In this document: one piece after another, positions 7,444 through 16,672 of the stretch
How the letters are laid out: each line of letters starts with the position of its first letter
Position numbering within the stretch: position 1 is the first letter of the stretch
Source: Chryseobacterium sp. KLBC 52
Lineage (GTDB): Bacteria; Bacteroidota; Bacteroidia; Flavobacteriales; Weeksellaceae
DNA length: 64,000 nt
NCBI RefSeq assembly: GCF_003347605.1
Contig: NZ_QDFZ01000023.1
Location: 1 to 64,000, forward strand
Direction: 5' to 3'
Notes under the pieces: generated by a model
What the model was told of the DNA's origin: nothing
Databases searched by the model: none
The model's input: only the letters and a program-made list of their open reading frames with translations
Translations under genes and position numbers: made by a program

Positions 7444-8145
7444 ATGAAAAAAGTTGTATACACATTGATGCTGGTGGCAGTCGTTTCCTGTGGAAAAGTT
7501 TCTCCAAAAGGGAATATTGAAAAGAAAGATGTGGATGTTTCGGAATTCGTTAACCTTGATCTGGAAGGTAAATTCCGTGTATTTTATGCCAGAGGTCCGA
7601 AAAATTTTGTAGAAATAGAAACCTATCCGAATGTAGCGAGCAATCTGGATGTGGATGTAAAAGATAAAACCCTTTTTATTAAAGAAAAAAGAGGGACAAA
7701 AGGGGTAGATTTTTACAATGTAACGATTTATTCCAAATATAATCTGGAAAAAGTTGCTGTTTCTGATTCTGTGGAAGTGAATATCTCAAGTGAAATCAAA
7801 ACAGACAATTTCAGGCTTACTATGAAAAATAATGCAAGCTTCATGGGATCTGTGAATACCAGAAGAGCAGAAGTGGAAATGCACAACAGAAGCCGCGCCA
7901 ACTTTCTGGGATTGTCTAAAGATGCTCTTATAAAGATTTCAGATACAGCAAGTTTAATTGCTCCTTACTGGAAAATTACCAATTTGAATATTGATTCTAA
8001 AAACGGAAATTACGCAGAAGTAAATGTAAAAGATTCTTTAAAAGGGCATATTCAGAACACTGCAAAATTTATTTATTACAACGATCCGATCAGAGCGTTC
8101 AAAATTGATAAAACGACGAAAGTCGAAAACAAAAAGCTGGATTAA
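7444..8145 (+). CDS. GIN-domain (DUF2807) lipoprotein
   Basis: A 233-residue envelope lipoprotein. The lipobox VVSC ends a 16-residue signal peptide. From about residue 30 the protein is a run of short beta strands beginning DVSEFVNLDLEGKFRVFYARG, the pattern of the head GIN / DUF2807 domain, a right-handed beta structure frequent in Bacteroidota. No enzyme site is visible. It is followed after 64 bp by the phosphohexomutase gene. Confidence 0.8.
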   Translation: MKKVVYTLMLVAVVSCGKVSPKGNIEKKDVDVSEFVNLDLEGKFRVFYARGPKNFVEIETYPNVASNLDVDVKDKTLFIKEKRGTKGVDFYNVTIYSKYNLEKVAVSDSVEVNISSEIKTDNFRLTMKNNASFMGSVNTRRAEVEMHNRSRANFLGLSKDALIKISDTASLIAPYWKITNLNIDSKNGNYAEVNVKDSLKGHIQNTAKFIYYNDPIRAFKIDKTTKVENKKLD

Positions 8146-8209
8146 AAAACAGCATTATTTAAACTAGAAACTAGGAACTTTACAAACTATAAAAGAACAA
8201 CTTATAAAT

Positions 8210-9925
8210 ATGAATACACTAGAAAAAGCGAAACTTTGGTTAAGTGATACCTTCGATAAGGAAACGAGAGATGCTGTACAATTACTGATTGACAGCAATT
8301 CCCCTGATCTGGAAGATTCTTTCTACAGAGAACTGGAATTCGGTACAGGAGGTATGCGTGGGATAATGGGAGTAGGAACCAACCGCTTGAATAAATATAC
8401 ATTAGGGCAGGCTACTCAGGGATTGGCCAATTATATGCTTCAGCAGTTCAAAGGAGAAGAGATTAAAGTGGCTATCGCTTATGATGTTCGTAACAACTCA
8501 AAAGAATTCGGGAAACTGGTAGCAGATGTTTTGACAGCTAACGGAATTAAAGTTTTACTTTTCAAAGATCACAGACCGACTCCGGAATTGTCATTCACGG
8601 TACGTGATAAAAAATGTAATGGAGGAATTGTTTTAACAGCTTCTCACAACCCGCCGGAATATAACGGTTATAAAGTATACTGGAATGATGGAGCACAAAT
8701 TGTTCCACCTAATGATGAAGCGATTATCAATGAAGTATATTCTGTAAAATTCGAAGAAATTAAATTCAACGGAAATGATGATCTGATCGAATGGATCGGA
8801 GAGGAGCAGGACGATGTGTATATCGATGCGTGTATTGAAAACTCTACGTATCAGAATGTTGGAAAAGAAAATTTAAATATTGTTTTCACCTCTATCCACG
8901 GAACAACGTATACTACAATCCCGAAAGCTTTAGAAAAAGCAGGATTCAAAAAAGTAGATCTTGTAAGAGAACAGATGATCCCAAGCGGAAATTTCCCTAC
9001 CGTAGATTCTCCAAACCCGGAGGAACCTGCAGCTTTGGAAATGGCAATGGATCTGGCAAGAATTACCAATGCAGACATCGTGATCGGAACAGATCCGGAT
9101 GGAGACAGACTAGGAATTGCAGTAAGAAACCTTGATGGTGAAATGCAATTATTGAACGGTAACCAAACCAATACAATTCTTACGTATTACATTCTGAATG
9201 AGTGGAGAAAACAAGGGAAAATTACCGGAAAAGAGTTCATAGGTTCTACCATCGTAACTTCAGATATCTTCTTTGATATTGCACAGAAATTTGGGGTAGA
9301 ATGCAAAGTAGGTCTTACCGGATTCAAATGGATCGGAAAAATGATCCGTGAAGCAGAAGGAACGCAGAAATTTGTGTGCGGTGGTGAGGAGAGTTTCGGA
9401 TTCATGACCGGAGATTTTGTACGTGATAAAGACTCTTGCGGAAGTATCCTTGTAGCTTGTGAAATTGCTGCATGGTGCAAAGCCAACGGAAAAACTATGT
9501 ACCAATACATGATCGAAATCTACGAAGATCTTGGAATGTATTATGAAGGATTAATCAATATCGTTAGAAAAGGAAAAGAAGGCGCTGAAGAAATTCAGAA
9601 TATGATGAAAGACTTCCGTGAAAATCCTCCAAAAGAATTGGCAGGTTCATTAGTAGAAGAAGTGAAAGACTTTAAAGAACAGACAAGCCTTACCATTTCT
9701 ACGAACGAGAAAAAAGTAATGAATGATATTCCGAAGTCTAACGTTTTGATCTATTACACACAGGATGGAACAAAAGTATGCGTAAGACCTTCAGGAACAG
9801 AACCTAAAATCAAGTTCTATGTTTCAGTGAAGGATTCCATTACTTCAGAAGCTGATTTCAGAGACAAATTAAAATCATTGGAAGCTAAAATTGGAGCCGT
9901 TAAAACAGATTTGAAACTGGATTAA
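8210..9925 (+). CDS. Phosphoglucomutase / phosphomannomutase
   Basis: Cytoplasmic alpha-D-phosphohexomutase, 571 residues, of the long PGM2-like branch. It interconverts hexose 1- and 6-phosphates for sugar-nucleotide supply. All four loops are present: the phosphoserine loop TASHNPPEYNG (Ser145), the metal loop DPDGDR (Asp295, 297, 299), the sugar-specificity loop CGGEESFG (near 394-401) and the phosphate loop RPSGTEPK near the C-terminus. Glucose and mannose preference cannot be told apart from sequence. The next gene starts 18 bp on. Confidence 0.94.
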   Translation: MNTLEKAKLWLSDTFDKETRDAVQLLIDSNSPDLEDSFYRELEFGTGGMRGIMGVGTNRLNKYTLGQATQGLANYMLQQFKGEEIKVAIAYDVRNNSKEFGKLVADVLTANGIKVLLFKDHRPTPELSFTVRDKKCNGGIVLTASHNPPEYNGYKVYWNDGAQIVPPNDEAIINEVYSVKFEEIKFNGNDDLIEWIGEEQDDVYIDACIENSTYQNVGKENLNIVFTSIHGTTYTTIPKALEKAGFKKVDLVREQMIPSGNFPTVDSPNPEEPAALEMAMDLARITNADIVIGTDPDGDRLGIAVRNLDGEMQLLNGNQTNTILTYYILNEWRKQGKITGKEFIGSTIVTSDIFFDIAQKFGVECKVGLTGFKWIGKMIREAEGTQKFVCGGEESFGFMTGDFVRDKDSCGSILVACEIAAWCKANGKTMYQYMIEIYEDLGMYYEGLINIVRKGKEGAEEIQNMMKDFRENPPKELAGSLVEEVKDFKEQTSLTISTNEKKVMNDIPKSNVLIYYTQDGTKVCVRPSGTEPKIKFYVSVKDSITSEADFRDKLKSLEAKIGAVKTDLKLD

Positions 9926-9943
9926 TGCGCTGAAATACAGCAG

Positions 9944-10855
9944 ATGATAAAAAGAATTATAGCAATATGCATACTATCTGCAGCTGTAGTTTCCTGTAAA
10001 AAGGAAACTGCAGTTTCAGAAGTAAAACCGGTAAACGATTCGATTACCAAAACTGAATCCGAAGAAGATCAGTACAAACCCATAGACACCGCTTGTTCAT
10101 CCGCTAACAAAACGGAGGATTATATCACGTCTCTTCAATGGTATCGTACGAAAATCGAAAAAGAGATGGCAGCTAACAGTCCGGAACAGAATGACAGAGT
10201 ATACGAAGATTATTTAAAAATAAGAGGGAAGTATACCGGATGTCTGATGAATCTTCATACTGATGTTTTGGATAAATATGTAAATTATTATAATTACGAG
10301 AAGGATCAGTACAATTTTCCGGATAACGTTAAAAAAATAGCCTCAGAACTGAAAAAAGCTGGTCTTGAATTCAGGGAAGTGGGAGAAGGAATGACTGAAA
10401 TATGGACCATTCCGGGATATTATTCCTCTCTTTTTAAAAATAAAGTGACTCCGGATTATGAAGCTTATATTTCACAAACGGATAAAGAGAGTGAAACCAA
10501 TTATGCAGCAGATGCAGGATTGATAATCAGCTGGGAACAATTAGGAAACAGATTGATTTTCTGGGAGAATTTCATGAATAAATATCCTGAAAGCAAGCTG
10601 ATAAAGACTGTAAAACAAGACTATAACTACTATTTGTCCGATTATCTTTTAGGAATGGATAATACACCCACCTATGAAAGAGAACAGGACAAAGGAACCG
10701 GAAAACTAAACGATGAAAACAGAGCGGAATTCAACAGGATGATTAAAAAATATCCGAATTCCAATACGGCAAAAAAAGCAAAAGAAGTAATGATCCTTTT
10801 TGATGCACAAACACCCGTAGATCAAATAGATGAGAGAATCAATGGAGAACGATAA
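9944..10855 (+). CDS. Uncharacterised lipoprotein
   Basis: A 303-residue lipoprotein with lipobox AVVSC near residue 18 followed by KKETAVSE. The mature part is acidic and helix-rich. A motif YPESKLIKTVKQDY (about 218-231) and a second, KYPNSNTAKKAKEV (about 266-279), resemble tetratricopeptide or tol-pal-type repeat edges, but no domain is recognised with confidence. It lies 18 bp after the phosphohexomutase and 22 bp before an aminotransferase, so it is probably cotranscribed with both. Function unknown. Confidence 0.75.
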   Translation: MIKRIIAICILSAAVVSCKKETAVSEVKPVNDSITKTESEEDQYKPIDTACSSANKTEDYITSLQWYRTKIEKEMAANSPEQNDRVYEDYLKIRGKYTGCLMNLHTDVLDKYVNYYNYEKDQYNFPDNVKKIASELKKAGLEFREVGEGMTEIWTIPGYYSSLFKNKVTPDYEAYISQTDKESETNYAADAGLIISWEQLGNRLIFWENFMNKYPESKLIKTVKQDYNYYLSDYLLGMDNTPTYEREQDKGTGKLNDENRAEFNRMIKKYPNSNTAKKAKEVMILFDAQTPVDQIDERINGER

Positions 10856-10877
10856 TATAAATTTAAAATAAGAAAAA

Positions 10878-12131
10878 GTGAAAGTTTCAAAATTAGCAGC
10901 GAACCTGATCGGTTCTGAAATTGTAAAAATTGGTAACGAAGTAAATGATTTAAAAGCAAAAGGAGCGGAAATTGCCAATCTTACTATTGGTGATCTGAAT
11001 TCTAATATCTATCCTATTCCGGCATTGCTGAAGGAAGAGATTCAGAAAGCATATCAGAATAATCTGACGAACTATCCGCCTGCCAACGGACTTTTATCTT
11101 TAAGAAAAGAAGTTTCCAAAGACCTTAAAAAAAGATGGAATCTTGACTATTCTCCCGAAGATATCCTGATTACTGCAGGATCAAGACCTTTGATCTATGC
11201 TGTGTACAAAACCATCGTAGATGAAGGAGATAAAGTAGTATATCCTACACCATCATGGAACAACAATCACTATGCTTACCTTACTTCAGCCAACGCCGTA
11301 GAAGTGAAAACAAAACCTGAAACCAATTTCCTTCCGACTGCTGATGATTTAAGACCTCATTTGGATGGAGCGGTGTTATTAGCTTTGTGTTCTCCATTGA
11401 ACCCTACGGGAACCATGTTTACAAAAGAACAGCTTTCAGAAATCTGTGAACTGGTCATTGCTGAAAACAAAAAAAGAGGAGCAGACGAAAAACCGTTATA
11501 CTTAATGTATGACCAGATCTACTCTTGCCTTACATTCGGTGCTGAGCACGTAGATCCGGTTTCTCTTTTCCCTGAAATGAAAGACTACACCATCTATATC
11601 GACGGTATTTCAAAATGCCTTGCAGCAACAGGAGTACGTGTTGGATGGGGATTCGGACCAGCTCATATCCTGGATAAAATGAAGGCACTTCTTACTCACG
11701 TTGGAGCATGGGCACCAAAACCAGAGCAGGAAGCAACGGCTAAATTCTATGAAAATTCAGAGAATGTAGATACTTTCGTGAATGATTTTAAAGCTAAACT
11801 TGAAAACAGCTTAAAAGTACTTCACAACGGAGTTCAGGATTTAAAAGGAAAAGGACTTGCTGTTGACAGTATTGAACCAATGGGAGCTCTTTATCTTACT
11901 ATTAAATTAGATTATATCGGGAAAACAAAACCAGACGGAGCTGTACTTGAAAACTCTTCAGACCTGGTATTCTACTTAATCAATGAAGCAGGAGTGGCAT
12001 TAGTACCATTCTCAGCTTTCGGAGAGGAAAAATCAGAACCTTGGTTCCGTGCTTCTGTAGGAGGATTGGCTGTAGATGAGATCAAAGTAATGCTTCCAAA
12101 ACTGGAAAGTGCTTTGAACAAATTAAAGTAA
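10878..12131 (+). CDS. Class I/II PLP-dependent aminotransferase
   Basis: A 417-residue fold-type I aminotransferase of the aspartate aminotransferase group. It begins with GTG (10878), in line with the conserved N-terminus VSKLAANLIGSEI. Seen: the substrate loop TNYPPANG, PLP-phosphate segment ITAGSRPLIY, the SPLNPTGTM motif, the YDQIYS segment and the Schiff-base lysine Lys246 in IDGISKCLAATGVRVGW. The C-terminal arginine segment PWFRASVGG binds the substrate carboxylate. The amino acid used is not evident. Last gene of a probable operon with the phosphohexomutase and lipoprotein. Confidence 0.9.
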   Translation: MKVSKLAANLIGSEIVKIGNEVNDLKAKGAEIANLTIGDLNSNIYPIPALLKEEIQKAYQNNLTNYPPANGLLSLRKEVSKDLKKRWNLDYSPEDILITAGSRPLIYAVYKTIVDEGDKVVYPTPSWNNNHYAYLTSANAVEVKTKPETNFLPTADDLRPHLDGAVLLALCSPLNPTGTMFTKEQLSEICELVIAENKKRGADEKPLYLMYDQIYSCLTFGAEHVDPVSLFPEMKDYTIYIDGISKCLAATGVRVGWGFGPAHILDKMKALLTHVGAWAPKPEQEATAKFYENSENVDTFVNDFKAKLENSLKVLHNGVQDLKGKGLAVDSIEPMGALYLTIKLDYIGKTKPDGAVLENSSDLVFYLINEAGVALVPFSAFGEEKSEPWFRASVGGLAVDEIKVMLPKLESALNKLK

Positions 12132-12149
12132 TCTTTACATAAAATATAA

Positions 12150-12230
12150 ATGCTTCGACTCTGTCCGGCATGGCATCGTTAAAATATATCTTTTAGTATT
12201 AGCAATGTCACGCTGAGCGGAGTCGAAGCG
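12150..12230. repeat. GCTTCGAC / GTCGAAGC dispersed inverted repeat
   Basis: It begins TGCTTCGACTC and ends GGAGTCGAAGCG, with TAGTATTAGCAATGTCACGCTGAGC inside. The inner part matches TAGTATTAGCGTTGTCATGCTGAGC found several times at 36417-37210. The remaining 12231-12457 region is AT-rich with no gene. Confidence 0.7.
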
Positions 12231-12457
12231 TTTTACACACCCTATAAAACCATGAAACTTCCTTGGAAATCCTTTTTTGAAACAAAATACGTGTTTTTTC
12301 AACACGGATGATGTTAAAAAGTTTCGGGTTCGGACTTTTCTATTCTTTTCTTTACATTTCCTGCATGTATTGAATTATTTTTCTGATCAAACATTTGCAT
12401 TGAAGCTGCGTTTATTAATCAAAAAATTAAATAAATATTAAAAGTTAAATAATCTCT

Positions 12458-12488
12458 TTGTACGACACATAACAAGGAATTATCTTTG
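12458..12488 (+). promoter_or_regulatory. Promoter of the PAP2 gene
   Basis: TTG (12458-12460, within CTCTTTG), a 20-bp spacer and TATCTTTG (12481-12488) match the Bacteroidota -33 and -7 boxes. The gene starts 43 bp downstream. Confidence 0.75.
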
Positions 12489-12531
12489 AGACTTTTACAC
12501 ACCTGAATATAATAAAGTCGAAAATTACACG

Positions 12532-13518
12532 ATGAAAAAACTGAGATTTCTACTCTTACCAGTTTCAATACTGGTATGCTCACAAGAGGTTGATACCTTG
12601 AAGGTAAAAGAGCTTCCCAAGGAACTTGAATTACCAAAAGTACAAACCTACACCTTAAAAGACGGATCTGTCCGCACCTATCCCAAACCTAAATTATTGG
12701 ATTTTGTAACCAAATTACCCCGAAACTTTATCAACACCAATAAAGATTTCGTAGCCAAAGATCATGCTTATTATCTGGGAGGTGCTGTTGCCGCTACGTT
12801 GATTCTTCTGCCATTTGATCAGAAACTGATTGACAACTCAAGAGAGCTTGCAGAAAAATGGGGAATGGATAAGGACAATAACTACCACAAAGTAGGAGGC
12901 GTTTTTAAAATCCCTAAAGATGTAGGATCTGCACTGTACCTGATAGGAAATGGTTCCACATTAGTATTGCTAGGAATTGGTTTCGGTACCTATGGATTGA
13001 TTAAAAATGATTACAGAGCACAGGCTACAGCGAGCGGTTTGATGGAAAGTTTAATTCTTTCCGGAGTTTTCACCCAGACCCTTAAAAGAATTACCGGAAG
13101 AGAAAGTCCGTTTATTGCCGAAGAATACGGACACAAAGGAGGCGCATGGAATCCGTTTCCAAGTTTCTCCGCATTCAGTAAAAACACCTCGAATTACGAT
13201 GCCATGCCGTCGGGGCATTTAACCACCTTCATGGCTGGAATCACAGTCATTGCAGATAACTATCCGGATGCCAAATGGATCAAGCCTGTAGGATATACAC
13301 TGGCAGGAGCATTATGCTTTCAAATGATGCAGAGTAAAGTTCACTGGGCTTCAGACTATCCGCTAGCCCTATTAATGGGATATTTTATAGGAAAAACCAT
13401 CTCAAAAAGCAGATATACTTCATCAGAAGGAACTATAGGGAAGACAAAATATAATCTCAACTTCACGGCATCCCGCCAATGGGAATACAATATGGTAGGC
13501 GTAAAACTCTCTTTTTAA
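12532..13518 (+). CDS. PAP2-family phosphatase, exported
   Basis: A 328-residue membrane-associated phosphatase of the PAP2 (type 2 phosphatidic acid phosphatase) superfamily, which removes phosphate from lipid phosphates on the periplasmic side. It begins with a signal peptide (to about residue 18). The three phosphatase motifs are present: KRITGRESP (about 184-192), MPSGHLTTF with the catalytic His (about 225-233), and KVHWASDYPLALLMG (about 266-280), where the second His and the Asp fall. The third motif lacks the usual SR start. Hydrophobic helices lie between motifs. Substrate (undecaprenyl diphosphate or phosphatidate) is unknown. Confidence 0.86.
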   Translation: MKKLRFLLLPVSILVCSQEVDTLKVKELPKELELPKVQTYTLKDGSVRTYPKPKLLDFVTKLPRNFINTNKDFVAKDHAYYLGGAVAATLILLPFDQKLIDNSRELAEKWGMDKDNNYHKVGGVFKIPKDVGSALYLIGNGSTLVLLGIGFGTYGLIKNDYRAQATASGLMESLILSGVFTQTLKRITGRESPFIAEEYGHKGGAWNPFPSFSAFSKNTSNYDAMPSGHLTTFMAGITVIADNYPDAKWIKPVGYTLAGALCFQMMQSKVHWASDYPLALLMGYFIGKTISKSRYTSSEGTIGKTKYNLNFTASRQWEYNMVGVKLSF

Positions 13519-13657
13519 ACTCCGAAATCTCTGTTTTGTAGAGGAAATAAAATACTTTTCACTACATTTGATCTCAGGATAAAAGGTGTATCCGGACTTT
13601 TATAAATGCCGGAATGAAACCTCCTGATTTAAAAAGAATTACTTAATATTGTATTGA

Positions 13658-14380
13658 ATGAAAATAATCGCTGTCATCCCTGCCCGTTATGAAGCAAGCC
13701 GTTTTCCAGGGAAACTAATGCAGATTTTAGGAGAAAAAACCGTGATTACTACAACCTATCAGAATGTAGTGGAAACCGGACTGTTTGATGAAGTATTTGT
13801 CGCCACAGACTCTGAAATTATTCTTGATGAAATCGTAAAAAACGGAGGAAAAGCCGTAATGACAGGACAACACGAGACCGGAAGCGACCGTATTGCTGAA
13901 GCAGTACAGAATATAGACTGTGATATCGTCATTAATGTTCAGGGAGATGAACCTTTCCTTAAGTTAGAACCTTTACGTCAGCTGATTGAAGTTTTTAAAC
14001 ATGACGACCAGCAGGAAATATCTTTAGCTTCCTTGAAAATACAACTGCATGAAAAAGAAGAAATTGAAAATCCGAATAACGTAAAAGTGATTACTGATAA
14101 CAATGGTTTTGCCTTGTATTTCAGCCGTTCTGTAATTCCTTTTCACAGAGAAGTTTCTTATGATGTAAGTTATTTTAAACATATCGGTGTTTATGCCTTC
14201 AGAAAAGAAGCGCTGTTGCAGTTTTCAAAGCTGGCTATGAAACCATTGGAAATATCAGAAAAGATTGAATGTATCCGCTATCTTGAATATGGAATGAAAA
14301 TCAAAATGATAGAAACCAATTTCGTAGGAGTAGGCATTGATACTCCGGAAGATCTTGAAAAAGCACGAAAGTTAATTTAA
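13658..14380 (+). CDS. kdsB: CMP-KDO synthetase (KdsB)
   Basis: 3-deoxy-manno-octulosonate cytidylyltransferase, 240 residues. It activates KDO with CTP for lipopolysaccharide core synthesis in the cytoplasm. The N-terminal nucleotide-binding sequence [17 protein letters not shown], the ATDSEI segment, [11 protein letters not shown] and the metal-binding INVQGDEPF are all family signatures. The gene for the preceding pathway enzyme, kdsA, lies 23 kb away at 37339. Single gene, 139 bp after PAP2 and 98 bp before a separate promoter-driven gene. Confidence 0.96.
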   Translation: MKIIAVIPARYEASRFPGKLMQILGEKTVITTTYQNVVETGLFDEVFVATDSEIILDEIVKNGGKAVMTGQHETGSDRIAEAVQNIDCDIVINVQGDEPFLKLEPLRQLIEVFKHDDQQEISLASLKIQLHEKEEIENPNNVKVITDNNGFALYFSRSVIPFHREVSYDVSYFKHIGVYAFRKEALLQFSKLAMKPLEISEKIECIRYLEYGMKIKMIETNFVGVGIDTPEDLEKARKLI

Positions 14381-14429
14381 AATCAGAAGAACCAACAAAA
14401 CAAATTGGCCTTTTAGATTTGTCGTGTTT

Positions 14430-14460
14430 TTGCAATTTTACATAAATCCCCCTATATTTG
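14430..14460 (+). promoter_or_regulatory. Promoter of the 14479 gene
   Basis: TTG (14430-14432), a 20-bp spacer and TATATTTG (14453-14460) match the Bacteroidota promoter. The start codon follows after 18 bp. Confidence 0.78.
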
Positions 14461-14478
14461 AATTTATAAATAAAATTA

Positions 14479-15141
14479 ATGAAGAAGTTATTATTAGTAT
14501 TTGGACTGATATTTTCGCATGTGATATTCGGACAGACCGCAAAGGAAATTATTGACAAAAACATTGAATTATCCGGAGGGTTAACCAATTGGAAATTATT
14601 AAACTCAGTATTGCTTCAGGGAAAAGTAATTCTGGGAATTAAAGATGAATATCCGATAAGAATTTTTCAACAGCGTCCAAATCTTACTAAAACATTGATT
14701 ACGACCGGAGGAAAAGAAAGTGCTATTGAAGGTTTTGACGGTTCCAAAGGGTATGCAATGAATTATGCGGCCAACAAGCTTCAGGAATACCCTGAATATG
14801 TGCCGGAAAGTTTTGATAATGACTTCATTGATTGGGAAAACAAAGGATTTGACGCCAAATATCTTGGAAAAGAAAAAGTAGGAGAGATCTACTGTCATAA
14901 GGTAGAGCTTACCAAAAATGTCAATAAGAATATGTATTATTTTGATACAAAAACGTATATGCTGATCAAAGAAGTGAAAAAAGATGAAACGCTGATCTAT
15001 TCTGATTTTAAAAAAGTTGGAAACCTGATCATGCCTTTCAGAATTGAATCTTCAAGTGCTAAAAAAGACGGAGATTATGTGATGTTATTAAACAAGGTAG
15101 ACATCAATAAAGTTTTCCCGGCCAATATTTTTAAATTTTAA
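14479..15141 (+). CDS. Exported protein with LolA-like fold (putative)
   Basis: A 220-residue protein with a clear signal peptide (MKKLLLVFGLIFSHVIFGQ, cleavage after residue 19). The mature start TAKEIIDKNIELSGGL and the later pattern (EKVGEIYCHKVELTKN, MYYFDTKTYMLIKEV, YSDFKKVGNLIMPFRIE) resemble the outer-membrane lipoprotein-sorting / LolA-like periplasmic proteins of Bacteroidota. It lacks a lipobox, so it is probably soluble in the periplasm. The assignment rests on pattern likeness; the role is not known. It is followed after 34 bp by the glutathione peroxidase gene. Confidence 0.72.
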   Translation: MKKLLLVFGLIFSHVIFGQTAKEIIDKNIELSGGLTNWKLLNSVLLQGKVILGIKDEYPIRIFQQRPNLTKTLITTGGKESAIEGFDGSKGYAMNYAANKLQEYPEYVPESFDNDFIDWENKGFDAKYLGKEKVGEIYCHKVELTKNVNKNMYYFDTKTYMLIKEVKKDETLIYSDFKKVGNLIMPFRIESSSAKKDGDYVMLLNKVDINKVFPANIFKF

Positions 15142-15175
15142 TTCAATGGCAGTTCGCTGCACAAAATTATAAGAA

Positions 15176-15751
15176 ATGAAAAAGATTTTTTTACTGCTGC
15201 TTTCTTTCATGGCATTTCTGCAAAGCTGCACCAACCAGAAAAGTGAAATTTCTAAAGCTAAAACCACAGAACTTATGGGAAAAACAATATATGACTTCAA
15301 AGTAGAAAGTCTTGATGGCAAAGAAATCAATTTTGCAGATTTTAAAGGAAAGAAAATTCTGATTGTCAATACCGCTTCAGAATGTGGATTTACCCCACAA
15401 TACGCGGATCTCGAAAAGGTATACGAACAATATAAAGATAAATTGGTAGTGGTAGGTTTCCCTGCAAACAACTTCGGTGGACAGGAACCTGGAACCAATA
15501 CTGAAATTGGTGCTTTCTGCCAGAAAAATTATGGGGTAACATTCCCGATGGCAGCTAAAGTTTCTGTAAAAGGTGATGATACAGCTCCTATCTTTAAATA
15601 CCTAACTGAACAGGAATTGAACGGAGTAAAGAATACAAGCATCCTTTGGAACTTCACCAAATTCCTGATAGACGAAAACGGAAAACTGATCGACTCTTTC
15701 GTAAGTACTACAAAGCCTACTGATCAGGCGATCACAAAGTATCTGAAATAA
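15176..15751 (+). CDS. Glutathione-peroxidase-family thiol peroxidase, lipoprotein
   Basis: A 191-residue thiol peroxidase of the GPx family. The first 18 residues form a signal peptide with lipobox FLQSC, so the enzyme is predicted to sit in the envelope. The catalytic Cys70 is in NTASECGFTPQY (Cys rather than selenocysteine). The Gln of PANNFGGQEPG and the Trp-Asn pair of LWNFTKFL complete the active-site set. Such Cys-type enzymes usually use thioredoxin-like reductants instead of glutathione. It probably reduces lipid or organic peroxides. It may be cotranscribed with the upstream gene (34 bp) and the downstream ADP-ribosylglycohydrolase (11 bp). Confidence 0.92.
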   Translation: MKKIFLLLLSFMAFLQSCTNQKSEISKAKTTELMGKTIYDFKVESLDGKEINFADFKGKKILIVNTASECGFTPQYADLEKVYEQYKDKLVVVGFPANNFGGQEPGTNTEIGAFCQKNYGVTFPMAAKVSVKGDDTAPIFKYLTEQELNGVKNTSILWNFTKFLIDENGKLIDSFVSTTKPTDQAITKYLK

Positions 15752-15762
15752 TAAATTATTAT

Positions 15763-16668
15763 ATGGATTTTCCGGATCGGTTTGAAGCTTGCATTGTTAG
15801 CGGAGCAATTGGAGATGCGTGGGGAAGCAGCTATGAAAATGAAGTTGAAACCGATGATTCACAGATTTATTATCTAGGAAAAAAGAATATAAAGCAAAGA
15901 GTTTGGAGTATTACGGATGATACACAAATGACTTTGGCAACTTGTGAAGTTTTGTCTGAAGGCAGCTTTACTCCTGAAAATCTTATCAATAAATTTTTAA
16001 AATATTACAGAAGCCATAAATTAACAGGAATTGGAGCTTCTACACTTAAGGCAATTTTAGATACAGAAGCTGGTATTCATTGGAGTCAGGCTGGTAGAAT
16101 TGGAGAGTTTGCCGCAGGAAACGGAGGAGCGATGAGAATTGCTCCTTTTGCTTTTTTCTCAGATATTACAAGACAAGATGTTTACGATGCTTGTAAGGTA
16201 ACACACAGAAATGATGAAGCCTTTTCTGGAGCTTTGGCTGTTTTTCTTTCTATAAAAGCAATCCTCAATTCGGATTGGAATGGGAAAAATAATCTTTTTG
16301 ATATTATCATTCCGGAAATTCCTGATACCAATGTAAGAGACAGGTTAATCGAAATTAATTCAACAGAAAATAATTCTTCAATTTCAGAAATATCAAAATT
16401 GGGTAATAATGGCTATGTTGTTAATTCAGTTCCTTTCGCAATTTATTGTTCAACCAAAATTATTGATTTAGGTCTGGAAGAAATGTTGAAACAAATTATC
16501 AGTTCGGGAGGAGATACAGATACTAATGCTTCAATTGCCGGACAAATTGCAGGAACATTGATCGGAACTGAAAATATTCCCCATGAATTAATTTTGAAAC
16601 TTAAAAAACTACCGGATTATAAATGGATCAAGCCAATTATTGATGCAACAAAACAGAAAATCAGTTGA
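15763..16668 (+). CDS. ADP-ribosylglycohydrolase family protein
   Basis: A 301-residue all-helical hydrolase of the DraG/ARH family, which removes ADP-ribose from modified proteins or nucleic acids. The binuclear magnesium site is complete: GDAWGSSYE near residue 17, SITDDTQMTL near 50, and SGGDTDTNASIAGQIAG near 246-262. It lies 11 bp after the peroxidase gene. No ADP-ribosyltransferase is nearby, so the target cannot be guessed. Codon use looks a little more AT-rich than the neighbours. It converges on the next gene with only 4 bp between stops. Confidence 0.9.
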   Translation: MDFPDRFEACIVSGAIGDAWGSSYENEVETDDSQIYYLGKKNIKQRVWSITDDTQMTLATCEVLSEGSFTPENLINKFLKYYRSHKLTGIGASTLKAILDTEAGIHWSQAGRIGEFAAGNGGAMRIAPFAFFSDITRQDVYDACKVTHRNDEAFSGALAVFLSIKAILNSDWNGKNNLFDIIIPEIPDTNVRDRLIEINSTENNSSISEISKLGNNGYVVNSVPFAIYCSTKIIDLGLEEMLKQIISSGGDTDTNASIAGQIAGTLIGTENIPHELILKLKKLPDYKWIKPIIDATKQKIS

Positions 16669-16672
16669 ATCA

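Noticed and set aside
15176-15751. Selenoprotein glutathione peroxidase
   Set aside because: The catalytic codon is TGT (Cys70); no TGA or SECIS element is present.
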